From assembly GCF_000699445.3 (NCBI RefSeq), contig NC_067198.1, positions 37,299,523 through 37,363,522 on the forward strand: a stretch of 64,000 nucleotides of DNA, written 5' to 3'. How positions within the stretch are numbered: the first letter of the stretch is position 1; every line of letters begins with the position of its first letter. Positions 1 through 11,500 of this stretch are shown here, piece by piece. The notes beneath the pieces were generated by a model. That model was not told the origin of the DNA. It saw nothing but the letters and a program-made list of their open reading frames with translations, and ran no database searches. The stretch comes from Schistosoma haematobium (lineage: Eukaryota; Platyhelminthes; Trematoda; Strigeidida; Schistosomatidae). Both the position numbers and the translations under genes were made by a program.

Positions 1-3000
1 GGAAATCCGACTGTATCTAAGCGTTCTCGAGTCACTGTCCGGTCGAAAATTGTATGTTACCATCGAATATGAGTACTGAAGCAGTTTTTCTGAAACCACG
101 TGCGCCATTCAAACTGGCAGCCTTCAACGTTCGCACACTTATGCAGGTTGGTCAACAGATAGGGCTGGCTATGTCTTTGGAAAGTCTTAATATCGATGTC
201 TGCTATCTATCCGAGACTGCTCCAGTATCCTGCGGGAACAAATGGCATATGAACCAATCGTTGGTCACCGGCTACCATGGGACTGCATCTCCTTACGATG
301 CTCCACTGCCTTGTGGGTTAGACCTTTAGGTCAAAGGCTCAGGGTGTGGCCCCTAAGATAACCACCTGCTTCGGTCTGGGCACCCGGGCAGTAACGCAGC
401 CCACACGCAATTAATGAACTGAAATTGTGTGGCGCATATATGTTTGGCGCACTCCTGTACCAATATATATGTGTTCAAATAAATAATCCGAGACCCATAT
501 TCAAGACTCTGGTGAAGTACTACAAATTCGATCTCCATCTGTCACTTCAAAAGCTTGTTTTACGTGCGCTTATCCGAGGACCCTGTGGCATCTTCGTCTG
601 GTCTTGCTGGCGTTGGTGTCACACTGAGCGCTAGAGCTGAGGCAGCACTAGTCGATTGGATCCCCATCAACAGTCGGTTATGTGCTATTAGATTAGAGAG
701 TTCCATCAAAGTGAGAAGAAATCGGCGTTAGAAACGATGTCTTTTCGTCATCTCCACCTATGCCCCAACAGATTGCAGCCCAGATGCAATCAAGGATGAG
801 CTTTACCACCAGTTAACTGTTCTTCTCCAGAAAGTGCGTTCGACAGATATTGTAGTACTAGCCGGAGACTTGAATGCTCAGGTCGGGCGTCTAGGCACAG
901 AAGAGAGTCGTTTAGGTGGCCGATGAAGACTCGTTGGTCGCAGGTCAGATAACGGGGACCGTCTACTGCAACTGTGCACAGACCACAACCTGTTTCTGGC
1001 TAGCACTAACTTCCGGCACAGTCATCGCCTATGTGCCACCTGTCGTCCTCCCTCTGCATCTCAAGCCTGGACTCAGATTGATCACATCGCGATCAGCTAC
1101 CGCTGGCGTGGTTGTGTACAAGACTGCAGCTCCTTTTGGAGTACCTATCTGGACTCTGACCATGCCTTGGTCTGCGCCAATCTTGCCTTACTTTTCAGTG
1201 GACAACGAAGTGACCGCCATCAACGGATTGATATTAGCAAGCTGGTTGCAACTTCTGTTGCAAGTAAGTATCCAACCGAGCTAGCCTCTAGGCTAGCTAC
1301 CACTACACCGAAAAGTATAGATGAGCATTGGTTGCAATTGCATGACGCCATGAAAATGGCGGGTACAGTCAGTTGTGGGTTTGCGAAACGTCCCGCTTGT
1401 AAGCACTGGGTTTCTGCAGGTTCCTTACAACTCATTGAAGCCCGTCGGTCTACTCCGGGTGACCGTGAGTTTGACCATAAACGAAGGATGTTACATAAGG
1501 AAATTGAGCAAAGCTTGCGTAAGGACCGAGAAGCCTGGTGGTCGAAGCGTGCTAATGAGCTGGAAGCAGCAGCTGCATCTGGTAACTACCGGAAGCTCTT
1601 CCAGCTCATCCGAGCCACTGGCAGCAAGAAGTCTGGTGTGAGAGAAACAATCTGCGAGGATGATGGGATGCTAATCACTAACATCCATCGACGTCTTGGA
1701 CGATGGGCAGAATTTTTCGAAGGGCAGTTCAACTGGCCTGCTGATCCGGCAACATCGGTCAGACTGTCCTGCCCTCCATGGCCGGTGACGACTGACCCAC
1801 CAACCGAGGAGGAAGTTCGCAAGGAACTCCAACTCTTGAAGCGTTACAAATCACCTGGCTCAGATGACTTACCTCCGACTCTTTTTAAAGATGGTGGTGA
1901 CTTTTTGACTAAGGAATTGACGACGTTGTTTACAAATGTTTGGGAACTAGAGAGTGTACCAACGTCATGGAATGAGTCGATAGTTGTCCCTATCTTTAAA
2001 AAGGGTTCACGTCGTTCCTGCAACAACTATCGGGGGATAAGTCTACTTCCGATTGCGTCCAAGCTATTGGCTTCCGTCATACTTCGTAGGTTGTTCAAAA
2101 CCCGAGAAAGATTGACTCGCGAGGAGCAGGCTGGGTTTCGTTCTGGTCGAGGATGTATTGATCATATCTTCACCCTCCGCCAAATGTTAGAACACCGCCA
2201 TACTTATCAAAGGCCAACAATCGTAGTATTTCTCGACATCAGGGCTGCCTTCGATTCGTTGGACAGGGCTGTTCTCTAGGATGGTCTATTGAAGAAGGGT
2301 GTGCCTGAGAAGTTTATTAACATCCTAAAAGCCCTATATACAAACACCTCAGGCAGAGTGAGGGCACACAACCACCTTTCTCAATTGTTCCATTCGAGCA
2401 GTGGGGTTAGACAGGGTTGCCCAATCCCAACATTCCTCTTCAACTTTGCCATCGATGACATTCTGGAAACAGCTCTGATGAATGTAAGTGATGGTGGTGT
2501 GGATCTGTTGCCTGGAGAAAGACTTCTCGACCTTGAGTATGCGGACGATATTGTCTTACTGTGCGATAATGCCCAAGGCATGCAATCCGCACTTAATCAG
2601 TTGACAATCAGTGTCCGTAGGTATGGTATGTGCTTTGCACCTTTGAAGTGCAAAGTACTTCTACAAGACTGGCAGGATTCCAATCCTGTACTCACCCTGG
2701 ATGGTGAGCAGATAGACGTAGTCGAGAAGTTCGTGTATCTGGGTAGCTGCATAAGTGCTGGTGGGGGTGTGAGTGATGAGATCAATGCACGAATAGTGAA
2801 AGCCAGAGCGGCTTATGCCAATCTGGGCCACCTCTGGCGCCTTCGTGATGTTAGTCTGGCTGTAAAAGGTCGGATCTACAACGCGTCGGTGAGAGCAGTT
2901 TTGCTCTATGCTTGTGAAACCTGGTCTCTCCGAGTTGAGAATGTTAGACGACTCTCTGTGTTTGATCATCGTTACCTCCGAAGGATTGCTAACATCCAGT

Positions 3001-3598
3001 GGCAACACCATGTCAGTAATGCAGAGGTTCGGCATCGTGTGTTCGGGCACAGAGATGATAATTCAATTGGTGTCACTATCTTGAAACACCGACTTCGGTG
3101 GCTTGGACATGTTCCACGAATGTCGTCCCACAGAATTCCATATCGTGCATTATTTACCGACGCTGGGACTGGTTGGAAGAAGCGGAGAGGTGGTCAGTGT
3201 ATGACATGGTGTCGTCGTATGAAAGAAAGCTGTGGAGGGCTGGCTTGTGTTGGTCCTTCACGACTCTCTGGTTGGGGTCCTAGAGATGGTGCTACACAGT
3301 GGCTAGAGACGTTATCAGATATGGCTCAGAATAGAAGCCAGTGGCGATCCTGCTGTAACGTTCTTTTACTTTCTTCATAAAAAGTGGTTGTTTCTTCCTT
3401 AACTGAAATATTTCTTCTAGTTGTACCTTTCTGTTCCCTCATTACTACCACACTACCTTACACCAATTTCTTCGTTATTGTTCTCTTTTTTTTCTATTTC
3501 TCTTCGAATTCTCATTGTTTTGTGTGGCGCTTATATATTGGCGCTCTCTTGTACCAATATTTATGTGTTCAAATAAATAAATAAATAATCAAACTCCA
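1..3598 (+). mobile_element. RTE-like non-LTR retrotransposon, near full length, defective (inverted-repeat arm 1)
   Basis: This is an endonuclease/reverse-transcriptase retroelement. The endonuclease start (AAFNVRTL near 117) is interrupted by a nested insertion at 218-485. It resumes with GDLNAQVG near 870-890 and the IDH and SDH endonuclease motifs up to about 1170. Reverse transcriptase runs from 1167 to 2279, with the [13 protein letters not shown] catalytic Asp block at its end, and continues at 2289-3380 with YADD at 2538-2549. The C-terminal LRWLGHV block is typical of RTE-clade proteins. The 3' UTR ends in an AAATAAATAAAT tail. Stops in the endonuclease region and a TAG at 2277-2279 (Trp in the 53881 copy) make it defective. 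The 5' end lies outside the window. RTE clade is my judgement from protein style. Confidence 0.88.
218..485 (+). mobile_element. SINE-like non-autonomous element nested in the RTE endonuclease
   Basis: The insertion is bounded by a 9-bp target-site duplication ATCCGAGAC at 209-217 and 486-494. Removing it restores the endonuclease reading YLSETHIQ. The body (TGGTCACCGGCTACCATGG region) recurs at 11467-11965, 15832-16237 and 20080-20490. Its last 60 bases (about 424-485) match the 3' tail of the host RTE element at about 3528-3590, including the GTACCAATAT and GTGTTCAAATAAATAA stretches. This suggests mobilisation by the RTE machinery. The copy is 5'-truncated relative to the longer copies. 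Confidence 0.8.
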
Positions 3599-3599
3599 G

Positions 3600-3880
3600 T
3601 TAGTATCTCAGTCAGCTTAGTTTTTAAAACTGGACCATCATCCTTAAAGTCCTCCTGGGTCAATCTTTCGGGTTTTGTTTTGCATCTCTTCAGGTTGGAT
3701 ATGGCCTTTTTAGCCACACTAAGATCCGGGAGACTTGTGTCAATTTCCCATGTAGGCTGTTAAATGATAGCGGGGTAACTGGAAGGTAAATGGAGGCAAT
3801 TTGAACTTTTCCTTCAAGTGTTCTGTCAATAGATTAAATCATGTGGACTATGAGTGAATAATGGTCCTGTTGTCTACCGA
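3600..3880 (-). mobile_element. Relic of a second RTE-type family (region before the RT domain)
   Basis: Read on the minus strand, short in-frame pieces resemble the linker and first RT block of RTE proteins: LPDLSVAKKAISNLKR, then FKDDGPVLKTKLTEIL. The equivalent block in the main element is [17 protein letters not shown] related and more decayed copy is at 31570-31790. It directly abuts the tail of the RTE element that ends near 3598. Confidence 0.5.
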
Positions 3881-4444
3881 AACACCTTGACTAACAGGCA
3901 GATTCTTAATGCCTGCCTCCTTAATAAGTCGAAATCGTTGTCTACTATTGCTTATCCCTTCAGTTATATTGATACTCTTGACTTCTTATTAAAACTTCGT
4001 GACAGGATACCTTTGGAAGCTTGGCGAAAATAAAATGATAAGTTAACGTATTATTTAAGGATAGTCTTTCAATCAATGTCAGTTTGTGACAGAAATTACC
4101 TTTTTAAATTCTCTGAAGTTTCCATACATGGAAAACCTATCCAAAGAAATATTTGATCTTATAATCATCTAGATACCTTACACATTTGTATATTCATATT
4201 TAGATATAGAAATATATACACACTATACACTTCATCATCATCGTTAATGTGATGTAAATCTATCTATTAATGAAAGTGCGTGTGTATTATTTCATGGGAG
4301 TGTAGTCTAACTAACCTATCATGAGGAAATTCACCAATTTCCTTATTGATCAGATAACAACATGGAGGGAAACTGTTTTATTTCTTTCCTTTTTCAATCA
4401 AAGATAAACTATCCCACCATTTTGAATGACATTTAGTACATCAT
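3881..4444. other. AT-rich stretch, nothing recognised
   Basis: No exon with convincing splice signals, no known repeat and no long reading frame was seen. It is probably intronic or intergenic to the GIT gene. Confidence 0.5.
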
Positions 4445-5757
4445 TTGTTTATTTGAAAGCAAATATTGGTACAAAGAGGCACCAAATATGCGCTACGTGA
4501 TAACAGTGAGAATGTGAAGAGATAGAGAATGTAAAGCGCGCATAAGAAAAAGGGGGACAATAACGAACAGAAATTAGTGTATGGTTGTGAAATAATAATA
4601 ATGAGAGGGGTAGTTCAGTTAGCAGAGGTACAACCAGAAAGAATTCTTTCAGTGAAATAATTCCCTCTAACTTTCAAAGAGAAAGTAAAAGAAAGTTACG
4701 GCAGGAATGCCACTGGCTTCTATTCTGGGCCATATCTGATAAAGTCTCAAGCCAACGTGTTGCACTATCTCCAGGACCCCAATCAGGCAGTCATGAAGGA
4801 CCGACATATGCTAGTCCTATACAACTTCCTATCATACCACGACACCATGGTCACACACTGACCACCTCTTCACTTTTCCAACCAGTTCCAGTATCAGCAA
4901 ATAACGCGCGATGTGGGATCCTCTGGAGCGACATTCCTGGTACATATCCAAGCCACCGAAGTCGGTGTTTTAATGTGGTGACGCCAAAATGAACTGTCGT
5001 CACTGTTTCCGAACGCATGGTGCATGTCACCGAACTGAGCACTTTTGAAGTGCGAAGCATATACCATACCTACAAACACTGATTGCCAGCTCATTAAATG
5101 CGGATTGCATGGCTTAGGTATTATCGCACAGCAAAACAATATCATCTACACACGCAAGGTCGAGAAGTATTTCTCCAGGCAGCAGATCTACACCGCCACT
5201 ACTTACATCTAATCAGGGCTGTTTCCATAACATCGATAGAAAAGTGTGAAACCACTGCACGAATGGAACAATTGAGAAAGGTGGTTGTATGCTCCCACTC
5301 TATCTGAGGTATTTGTAAATATGATTTTCAAGATTTTAATGAGATCCTCAGACACACCCTTCAATATACAATTCCAGAGAACAGTCCTGTCCGACGAATC
5401 GGAGACAGCCCTGATGTCAAGAAACATTACGATTGTTGGTTTTTAGTAAATATGACGGTGTTCTAACATTTGGCGGAGGGTGAAGATATGGTTGATACAT
5501 CCTCTGTCAGAAAGAAAACCAGCCTGCTCATCGCGAATCAATCTCTCTGGGTTTTGAACAACCCACGAAGAATAACAAAAGCCAATAGTTTGGACGCGAT
5601 CGGAAGTAGATTTATTCTTCGATAGTTCTTGCATAGGTGACGTGAATGCTTTTTAAAAATAGGGACGATTATCGACTCATTCCATGATGTTAGAACACTC
5701 TCCAACTGTCAAACCTTTGTAAACAACACAGTCACTTCCTTAAAGAAATAAGCTTTT
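4445..5757 (-). mobile_element. Old, internally deleted RTE-like copy
   Basis: The minus strand carries the same family as the elements at 1-3598 and 16240-19856 but is clearly more diverged. The tail with TACCAATATTTGC lies at about 4450-4480. The C-terminal LRWLG block is at about 4945-4975, and the YADD region is mutated near 5130-5150. The AFDSLDR region near 5380-5420 reads VSDSSDRTVL. A large part of the region downstream of YADD is deleted near 5040. Frameshifts and stops are frequent. The 5' truncation is near 5757. Confidence 0.85.
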
Positions 5758-5783
5758 TTCTTGAGAATACTATGGACAGTTCA

Positions 5784-6075
5784 GTCGCATGTCACCACTC
5801 GCTTCGGCGGTACATATACTAAAAATGGAACGATACAGAGAAGATTAGCATGGCCCCTGCACAAAATCGTGGGGCGTTCCATATTTTCTAAACTCCATTC
5901 TCACCTCCCAAATCCACACTACCTGTCATCACAACCACTCGGTGTGGTGGTTGATGCCACAGAGTTTACTCACTCTCCATCCTCCCTGATTCACCAACAG
6001 TGGGCTACACGTTCAATTCTCAGAGTCACCGCGGACTGACGAGTGGTGATCAGTGAGTGGGTGGTGACATGTGAC
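5784..6075. repeat. 292-bp unit bounded by 15-nt inverted repeats, containing the U6-like sequence
   Basis: GTCGCATGTCACCAC at 5784-5798 and GTGGTGACATGTGAC at 6061-6075 are inverted copies with one mismatch. The left half is U6-like. The right half (5889-6060) is not recognised but contains a GTTCAATTC stretch at 6011-6019 that fits a Pol III B-box pattern. It could be a U6-derived short repeat or a chance structure. Confidence 0.45.
5796..5888 (+). pseudogene. U6 snRNA-like sequence with an internal deletion (probable pseudogene)
   Basis: The sequence contains long stretches of the highly conserved U6 spliceosomal RNA. These are the 5' stem-loop region CTCGCTTCGGC, the CATATACTAAAA block, GGAACGATACAGAGAAGATT with the ACAGAGA box at 5833-5839, and AGCATGGCCCCTGC with AGC of the catalytic triad. 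The segment that normally carries GGATGACACGCAAATTCGTG is reduced to ACAAAATCGTGG. About 14 nt including the internal stem-loop side are therefore missing, and the RNA is unlikely to work in splicing. The 3' GCGTTCCATATTTT end is kept. It sits at the left edge of a 292-bp unit bounded by short inverted repeats (5784-6075). Confidence 0.85.
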
Positions 6076-6085
6076 TATTGACAGT

Positions 6086-7829
6086 TAAACGAGATCTACT
6101 AAAACAATTGTGAAAAAGCAGATTAGTATCGGTTTCAGATTATTTACGTATATTAGCGTATATACCAAAAAGTCCTTGAAACAATATTTCATAAATGAAA
6201 GGATTGCAATTATATCCTACAAATAGTTGAGTGTTATTGACAGGAACTAGTTTAATTAGCGATCATAATCTTAGGTCTCTATTAGATGAGTTTACAGTGA
6301 CTCTAATATAAAATTTGATTAATAATGTGATGTGGACTGGGTAATCCCACTGGACAGTTTACTCTTCTATGGAACTAATCAGCATGAATTTTTTAATCAC
6401 TTTTTCATCATAATTGTTAATTAAAATGTACATAAATACTTTTTAAAAATAATAATTGATCACAATTACGGGCTATCTATTTTCTGATATTCTTGCCACT
6501 TGGTGAGATAAAGTAATGCGGATAACAGTCGTCGTTTTTCTCAAAACGGCAACAAGATATCTGCTATACTCTAATTTTGATCTCGCTGTATGATCTTAAA
6601 TGTTTTCTGCAAATTCAAAGGGCTCAGTGTGAAAGGGTTCATCGAAAGATTTGATATGATCGAAAGAAAAGTCAATTTTCTATTGATTTACTCATTATGA
6701 GTTTTGTTCAAGATTACTTCCGCTTTGATTCAATGTAATGATTACTCAATGTAGTATTTGTTTTCTTTTCTCGTATGATATTTTATTCTGTATAATATAC
6801 GATATTCTTGTATTCCATTGACATGAACTATGCTTAGTAAGTGATTTGTTATAACTCTAAGCATTTTTCATACATGTGATTACATTCTAATTACTAATCA
6901 AAATGGGTGTACAATCAATATATAAATGAGTGTATTTTCTTTGTGTTCTTACTTTCGCGTCGTGGGAATCGCAGAAGTCCCTCGTTCCGAGTATAAGTGA
7001 TAAGCGTTTCCGACATAACAATCAGCGACGACCAGATACAAAAAGTAGCATTAAAAGAGCTAAGACAAGCATTCAAACGACAAGTTCTTTCTACCTGCTT
7101 ATTTATACTGTGAACTAAGTATTTATCATCAAAATAAATGATGAATCCTATTTAGGTTGAATACCGAGAACACTCTGAATAAAAATTCTAGAGCTTCATT
7201 CATCCTAAGTTATAGTTTATTCTCAATATTGTTTTATGGAAGTTGTTCAGTTGATTAGACGATAGAATGCATGCCCTTCATGGTCTTTCCCAATATCGGT
7301 GTCTACATTTGATTTAAATGTTTGTTCACTTGAAATTTAAACTACGAACATCTCAAGGAAGCACATTACTGATGAACTTGACAATACGATGTTATCAACA
7401 TACCCCATGAGTTATTTTATTTTCGATTTGTCATTATTATTGTTTGACTAGTATACTCTTCACTAACGAGAGTAAATTTGTCTTTTGTGGTTTGATACTT
7501 AAAGGTTCATTGGTTAATCGGTTGAACTCATTATGTGTATAAATAAAACTTACCAAGTAGAAATAATTGTTGCTATGGGCTCTAACTCACTGCTTCTAAT
7601 CACCTTATTTTATGAATAATTTTAACTCTATTTTCAATCTTTTCTCGTATTTATTCGATTTGAAATGGTTTATATTATCCCGTTGTTGATATTTTTGACT
7701 GAAATTTAATTAGTCTTGGTGGGTACGTGGGCATCCTGTGCGAATTATTTCGATATAGCTACTATAACACAAGTTGATATAGAATAGATGTAATGTAGTT
7801 AGCAGTGGGATCCAGCATTGGGTATTTGA
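6086..7829. other. AT-rich, nothing recognised
   Basis: I found no splice-bounded reading frame matching the ArfGAP or ankyrin part of GIT here, and no recognised repeat. Upstream GIT exons are therefore probably outside the window, though a very short exon could be missed. Confidence 0.4.
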
Positions 7830-7945
7830 ACTCAGTAGCTAAGTGGACAACGCGACTCCGTTTTAAGTAAACGGTCTTGGGTTGGAGTTCCAGAATAAAA
7901 ATCAACTATGGGATTCAGGTACATCCATCTAACAATGTAATTTGT
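7830..7945 (+). repeat. tRNA-headed ribozyme-SINE relic, truncated before the hammerhead
   Basis: It shares ACTCAGTAGCTAAGTGGAC (A-box-like), the GGGTTGGAGTTCC B-box-like stretch and GGGATTCAGGTACATCCATC with the copy at 12668-12920. It ends just where the hammerhead core should start. Confidence 0.7.
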
Positions 7946-8118
7946 TCCTCTTTTTAAAGAATAAGGTTTCCTTACTTTTATATGCAACACAGGATACTAA
8001 TAGATGATATGATGTTCGTACGCGTGACGAAGAGCTTGTCAGTTGTAGAATCAGACTTCCTTATAAATATACTCTTCATTTCTTTCTTTCTTGCTATCTC
8101 TCTCTCGTTCCCTCTCAG

Positions 8119-8598
8119 TTGGCATTAGACAAAGCATTAGCATTAAATGAATCGATTATTTCTAAAGAAAAGATGGCAACAATGTCAAATGAAGAGAGGT
8201 TACAATCTGCTTGGTCTTCTATGGTTGATGTATTAGTTTCAGCGTATTATGATTTGACAGATAGTTTAGCTTATTTTCTTACACGTCATGTACCTGATCA
8301 TAAAGCAGCTGTTTTTGGTGGAATCAATAAAAATATAAATCATAGTAATGAACTATCAGTGAATAATAATAACAGTGAAATGATAACAAATGGTCATTTC
8401 TTAATTTCAACTTCATTAATACATGAATCGAATGGTACATCATTGGCACCGAAATCAACGAATTTAAAATTGACTAATTCCTCTGGACATACTATTATTT
8501 CTATTGCTACCTCAAATGTTGAACAAGCAGACGACCAAGAAGATTGGATCATTAAAGCTAGAGGAAGATTAAATAATCTATCTAATAATGCATTTATC
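8119..8598 (+). CDS. GIT exon A: first half of Spa2-homology repeat 1
   Basis: The acceptor follows a long pyrimidine run ending CTCTCAG at 8118; the donor is ATC|GTAAGT. The motif [18 protein letters not shown] (about residues 45-62 of the visible protein) matches the vertebrate GIT pattern LTDRLAFYL...PDHK. About 60 residues of Asn/Ser-rich insert follow, then [18 protein letters not shown], which begins the DVYDE half of the repeat. The exon starts in phase 0 with Leu, so the true start codon is upstream. Confidence 0.88.
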
Positions 8599-11500
8599 GT
8601 AAGTTCATCGTTTGTTTGTTCGTTCGTTCATTCGTTTTTCTTCCAAAATGTAAAACGTTTCGTGTGCTTCATAAAAATTTTCCCAATTTATACACTTTAA
8701 TAAAAAAAAGAACAAATTTCGTAGTAGAATAACACAAATTCATTTATTTCATGGATTCTCCTCAGCTGCTTAAAACCTGAAACCATTAAAACGAAGTGTA
8801 CATACTTTATATATGAAGTGTCCAGAATGAATTGAGTTAGAATCTGGAGATGGAATAATATTAAGAGATAATAATATGGAATAATTAACATTATTCAAAC
8901 GTTCGCTTTATTCATAAGTATTCTAGGAGAGCATATAAATGGAAATTATTTTTAAACTGAAGATAGATTATATAATATAGACTAGTTGAGCAACTAGTTT
9001 AATTCGAACTTAGTTGTTGGTGTTTTTATACAAAACCAAATGCTTATTGCGATGATTAAATGTGGACAAATACCCGCTTTATTTGATCTCTGATCATCTT
9101 TACCAGTTTACATGTACGTTCCAAAGCACGTAAAATGATTGTCGACGCATGTTAATGGATGAAATAATCTAGCTGTTGTTTCTGCTTTCCTTTTTCTACT
9201 TTGATAATTATTAGCCAAATATCAGTTAGTTGTAAACAGCATCGAACCTAGTACATATTTGTTTCGCTTCAAGTTGCTATACCACAATGGGCAGTACAGT
9301 AAGATAAAATTATCAAAGCAAATCCCATGGTAGTAGAGGTAGTAAAAGTATCAGTGATACTAGAAAACATTGTGGATAGACAGTATGACTCACGAAGAAA
9401 GAATGGATTTGTGGAATAGAAATAAAAGTGTTTTAAGGGAAATAATAAATATCTAGATCATTGAGAGCGGTTCTGAGTCATGTCACCTAACGCCTCCAGC
9501 CACTGGTCACAATAATCTCATGGATCATAATCAGGTCGTCTACACATACATATACAACTGAGTCCGATAGTCAATAACTCTATAGACTGATACCACTTCT
9601 TAGTTTAAGCATTTTTTGAAATAAGTTTTCCGAATTGTTAGTAAGCAACGATGGAATCACATTAATAAAATTGTCTTAAATGCCTTACTCTTACGTTGGA
9701 CATCTGTGCGATCAAGGTTAGACCTTTCAATTATCACTAGTCATAATTATGAGGCTGTGTATTACAGTTGTGAAGAAATGTGTTCAAATCGTTACACTAA
9801 ATGGAACCATTATCCAACGCCTCATAGTGTTAACTACATAAATATTCACACTCTTTCACTATTGCACTGAAGTGTTTTTTAGCTATGTATTTTCTACTCC
9901 AAAATATTAGTGTGAGCTGTGAATACACTCCTTAGTTTTATGTATTGAAGAAGTTAGGGAATTTCTCCCCAATTTACTTATATTCGTGTTTTGATAACCT
10001 TGGACTGGATTGGTCTTTTGTAACTAGAATCTGGTGAATTATTATAGGGAATGAAGAACTCAGGCAGGGAAAGACCAATTTATTAGTTAATGCAAGGTTA
10101 CAGAATGTCCTGGTAAAATACGAAAATCATACATTAAATACTTCATTTGCACATCTTCTATCAGTTGTCTCTTATAAAACTTCATCATTTCTTCCTTCCT
10201 TTAATTATTACATCGGAAGTTTTTAGGGTCACCTTACAATAAGGGCTCTATTATTGAATAACGATAATTCAAATTTATGTGATAACGAGTGTTAGTAAGT
10301 ATAAAGTTTACAACTACTAGCTTATTATTATCTTCATCTCCCGGAAATAAGCATACAATTTGATATTATCATAGCTCAAGTAGTTTGATAAATAATGCAT
10401 TGATATTTGAAACAATAAGTACTGGGTTTGTGTCTTATCGTGAACAGCAATATTAGAATACAAGTACATCCAACTGACAGGATCCGAAAACAGGATGAAA
10501 TACGCTTCCTGACCTTCATTGCTAACCATTCCAACTCTGTGATACACTATATAACATTAAATCATCCTCTCAAAGAATAATCCGTGTATCAACATAGTCT
10601 ACTTACTTACTTACGTCTGTTACCCCTCATGGAGCGGCGCTTGCTTCTTGATAAAGTTTGTTGATTTACTCGATTTATATCCTATCCACTCCCAGCATCT
10701 TTTCCCAATTTCCTTCTTATCTGGAACCTAGTTTGTTCTCTCGCACAGGTAGTTCTTCAAGTTTCAGCTCCTTAGAGTAGAACTGTCTTGACGTTCGTAT
10801 TGAAGAATCTCAATTTGATATTGGTTGACAGTTCCAAATGTTCTTTAATTGTAGAAATGCTGACCTTGCTTTGCTTGTTCTTGCCTTTACATCTTCATCG
10901 GATCCTTTTTGTTAGTCAGTAATGCTGACAATAATATATATATCTTCCTAACGTTATGTAATTTATGAAATAAAAGGCAAGATTGCTTATTTGAAAGTCA
11001 ACAGTATACATAACTACCTCAATTTCATACTTTACATCGCGGATTCATCTTAGTTAGACAATCATCCAAAACCAGGGAGCATTGGTCAGCTGCTATGTCT
11101 TAGTAGGGAACTCCTCAGAATTACACATCCATGTCGTCTCACCGTTTATCCAGCCCAGGATATTTAGGTGTCGTATTAAGCGCTTATCCTCCTAACTTCA
11201 ATCAGTTTGTGTTACCTGGTCTGTAGCGACAACTGAAGGTCCTGGGTTCGATAAACAGTGCGAGGACATAGATGTACACTTCTGAGGAGTTCCATACTAA
11301 GACATAACAGCTGACCAATGCTCCCTGAATTTTGATGAGTGTCTAACTGATATCATTTTGTGATGTCAGCTATAAAATTAAACAATCTCTACAAACCCAC
11401 TTTAATTATTAAATAATCACTTAATATGTAGGTTCTTACAAATATTCGTGTTGGTTCTTGTTGGAAAGTATTTATTTATTTATTTAAACACATGAACATT

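Noticed and set aside
916..1284. 122-codon frame in the RTE endonuclease region
   Set aside because: It is read in a shifted frame over the endonuclease; the true residues ([21 protein letters not shown]) lie in the other frame.
2661..3050. Open frame of 129 codons on the minus strand of RTE arm 1 (mirrored at 16808-17197)
   Set aside because: It is the antisense shadow of the RT frame; it repeats in every copy with the same protein only because the element is repeated.
5098..5307. 69-codon plus-strand frame within the old RTE copy
   Set aside because: It is antisense to the YADD region of the decayed element.
6030..6060. CTGACGAGTGG next to the U6-like unit as a further hammerhead
   Set aside because: The CTGACGA box is present, but there is no GAAA element, no stem II and no cleavage triplet in place.
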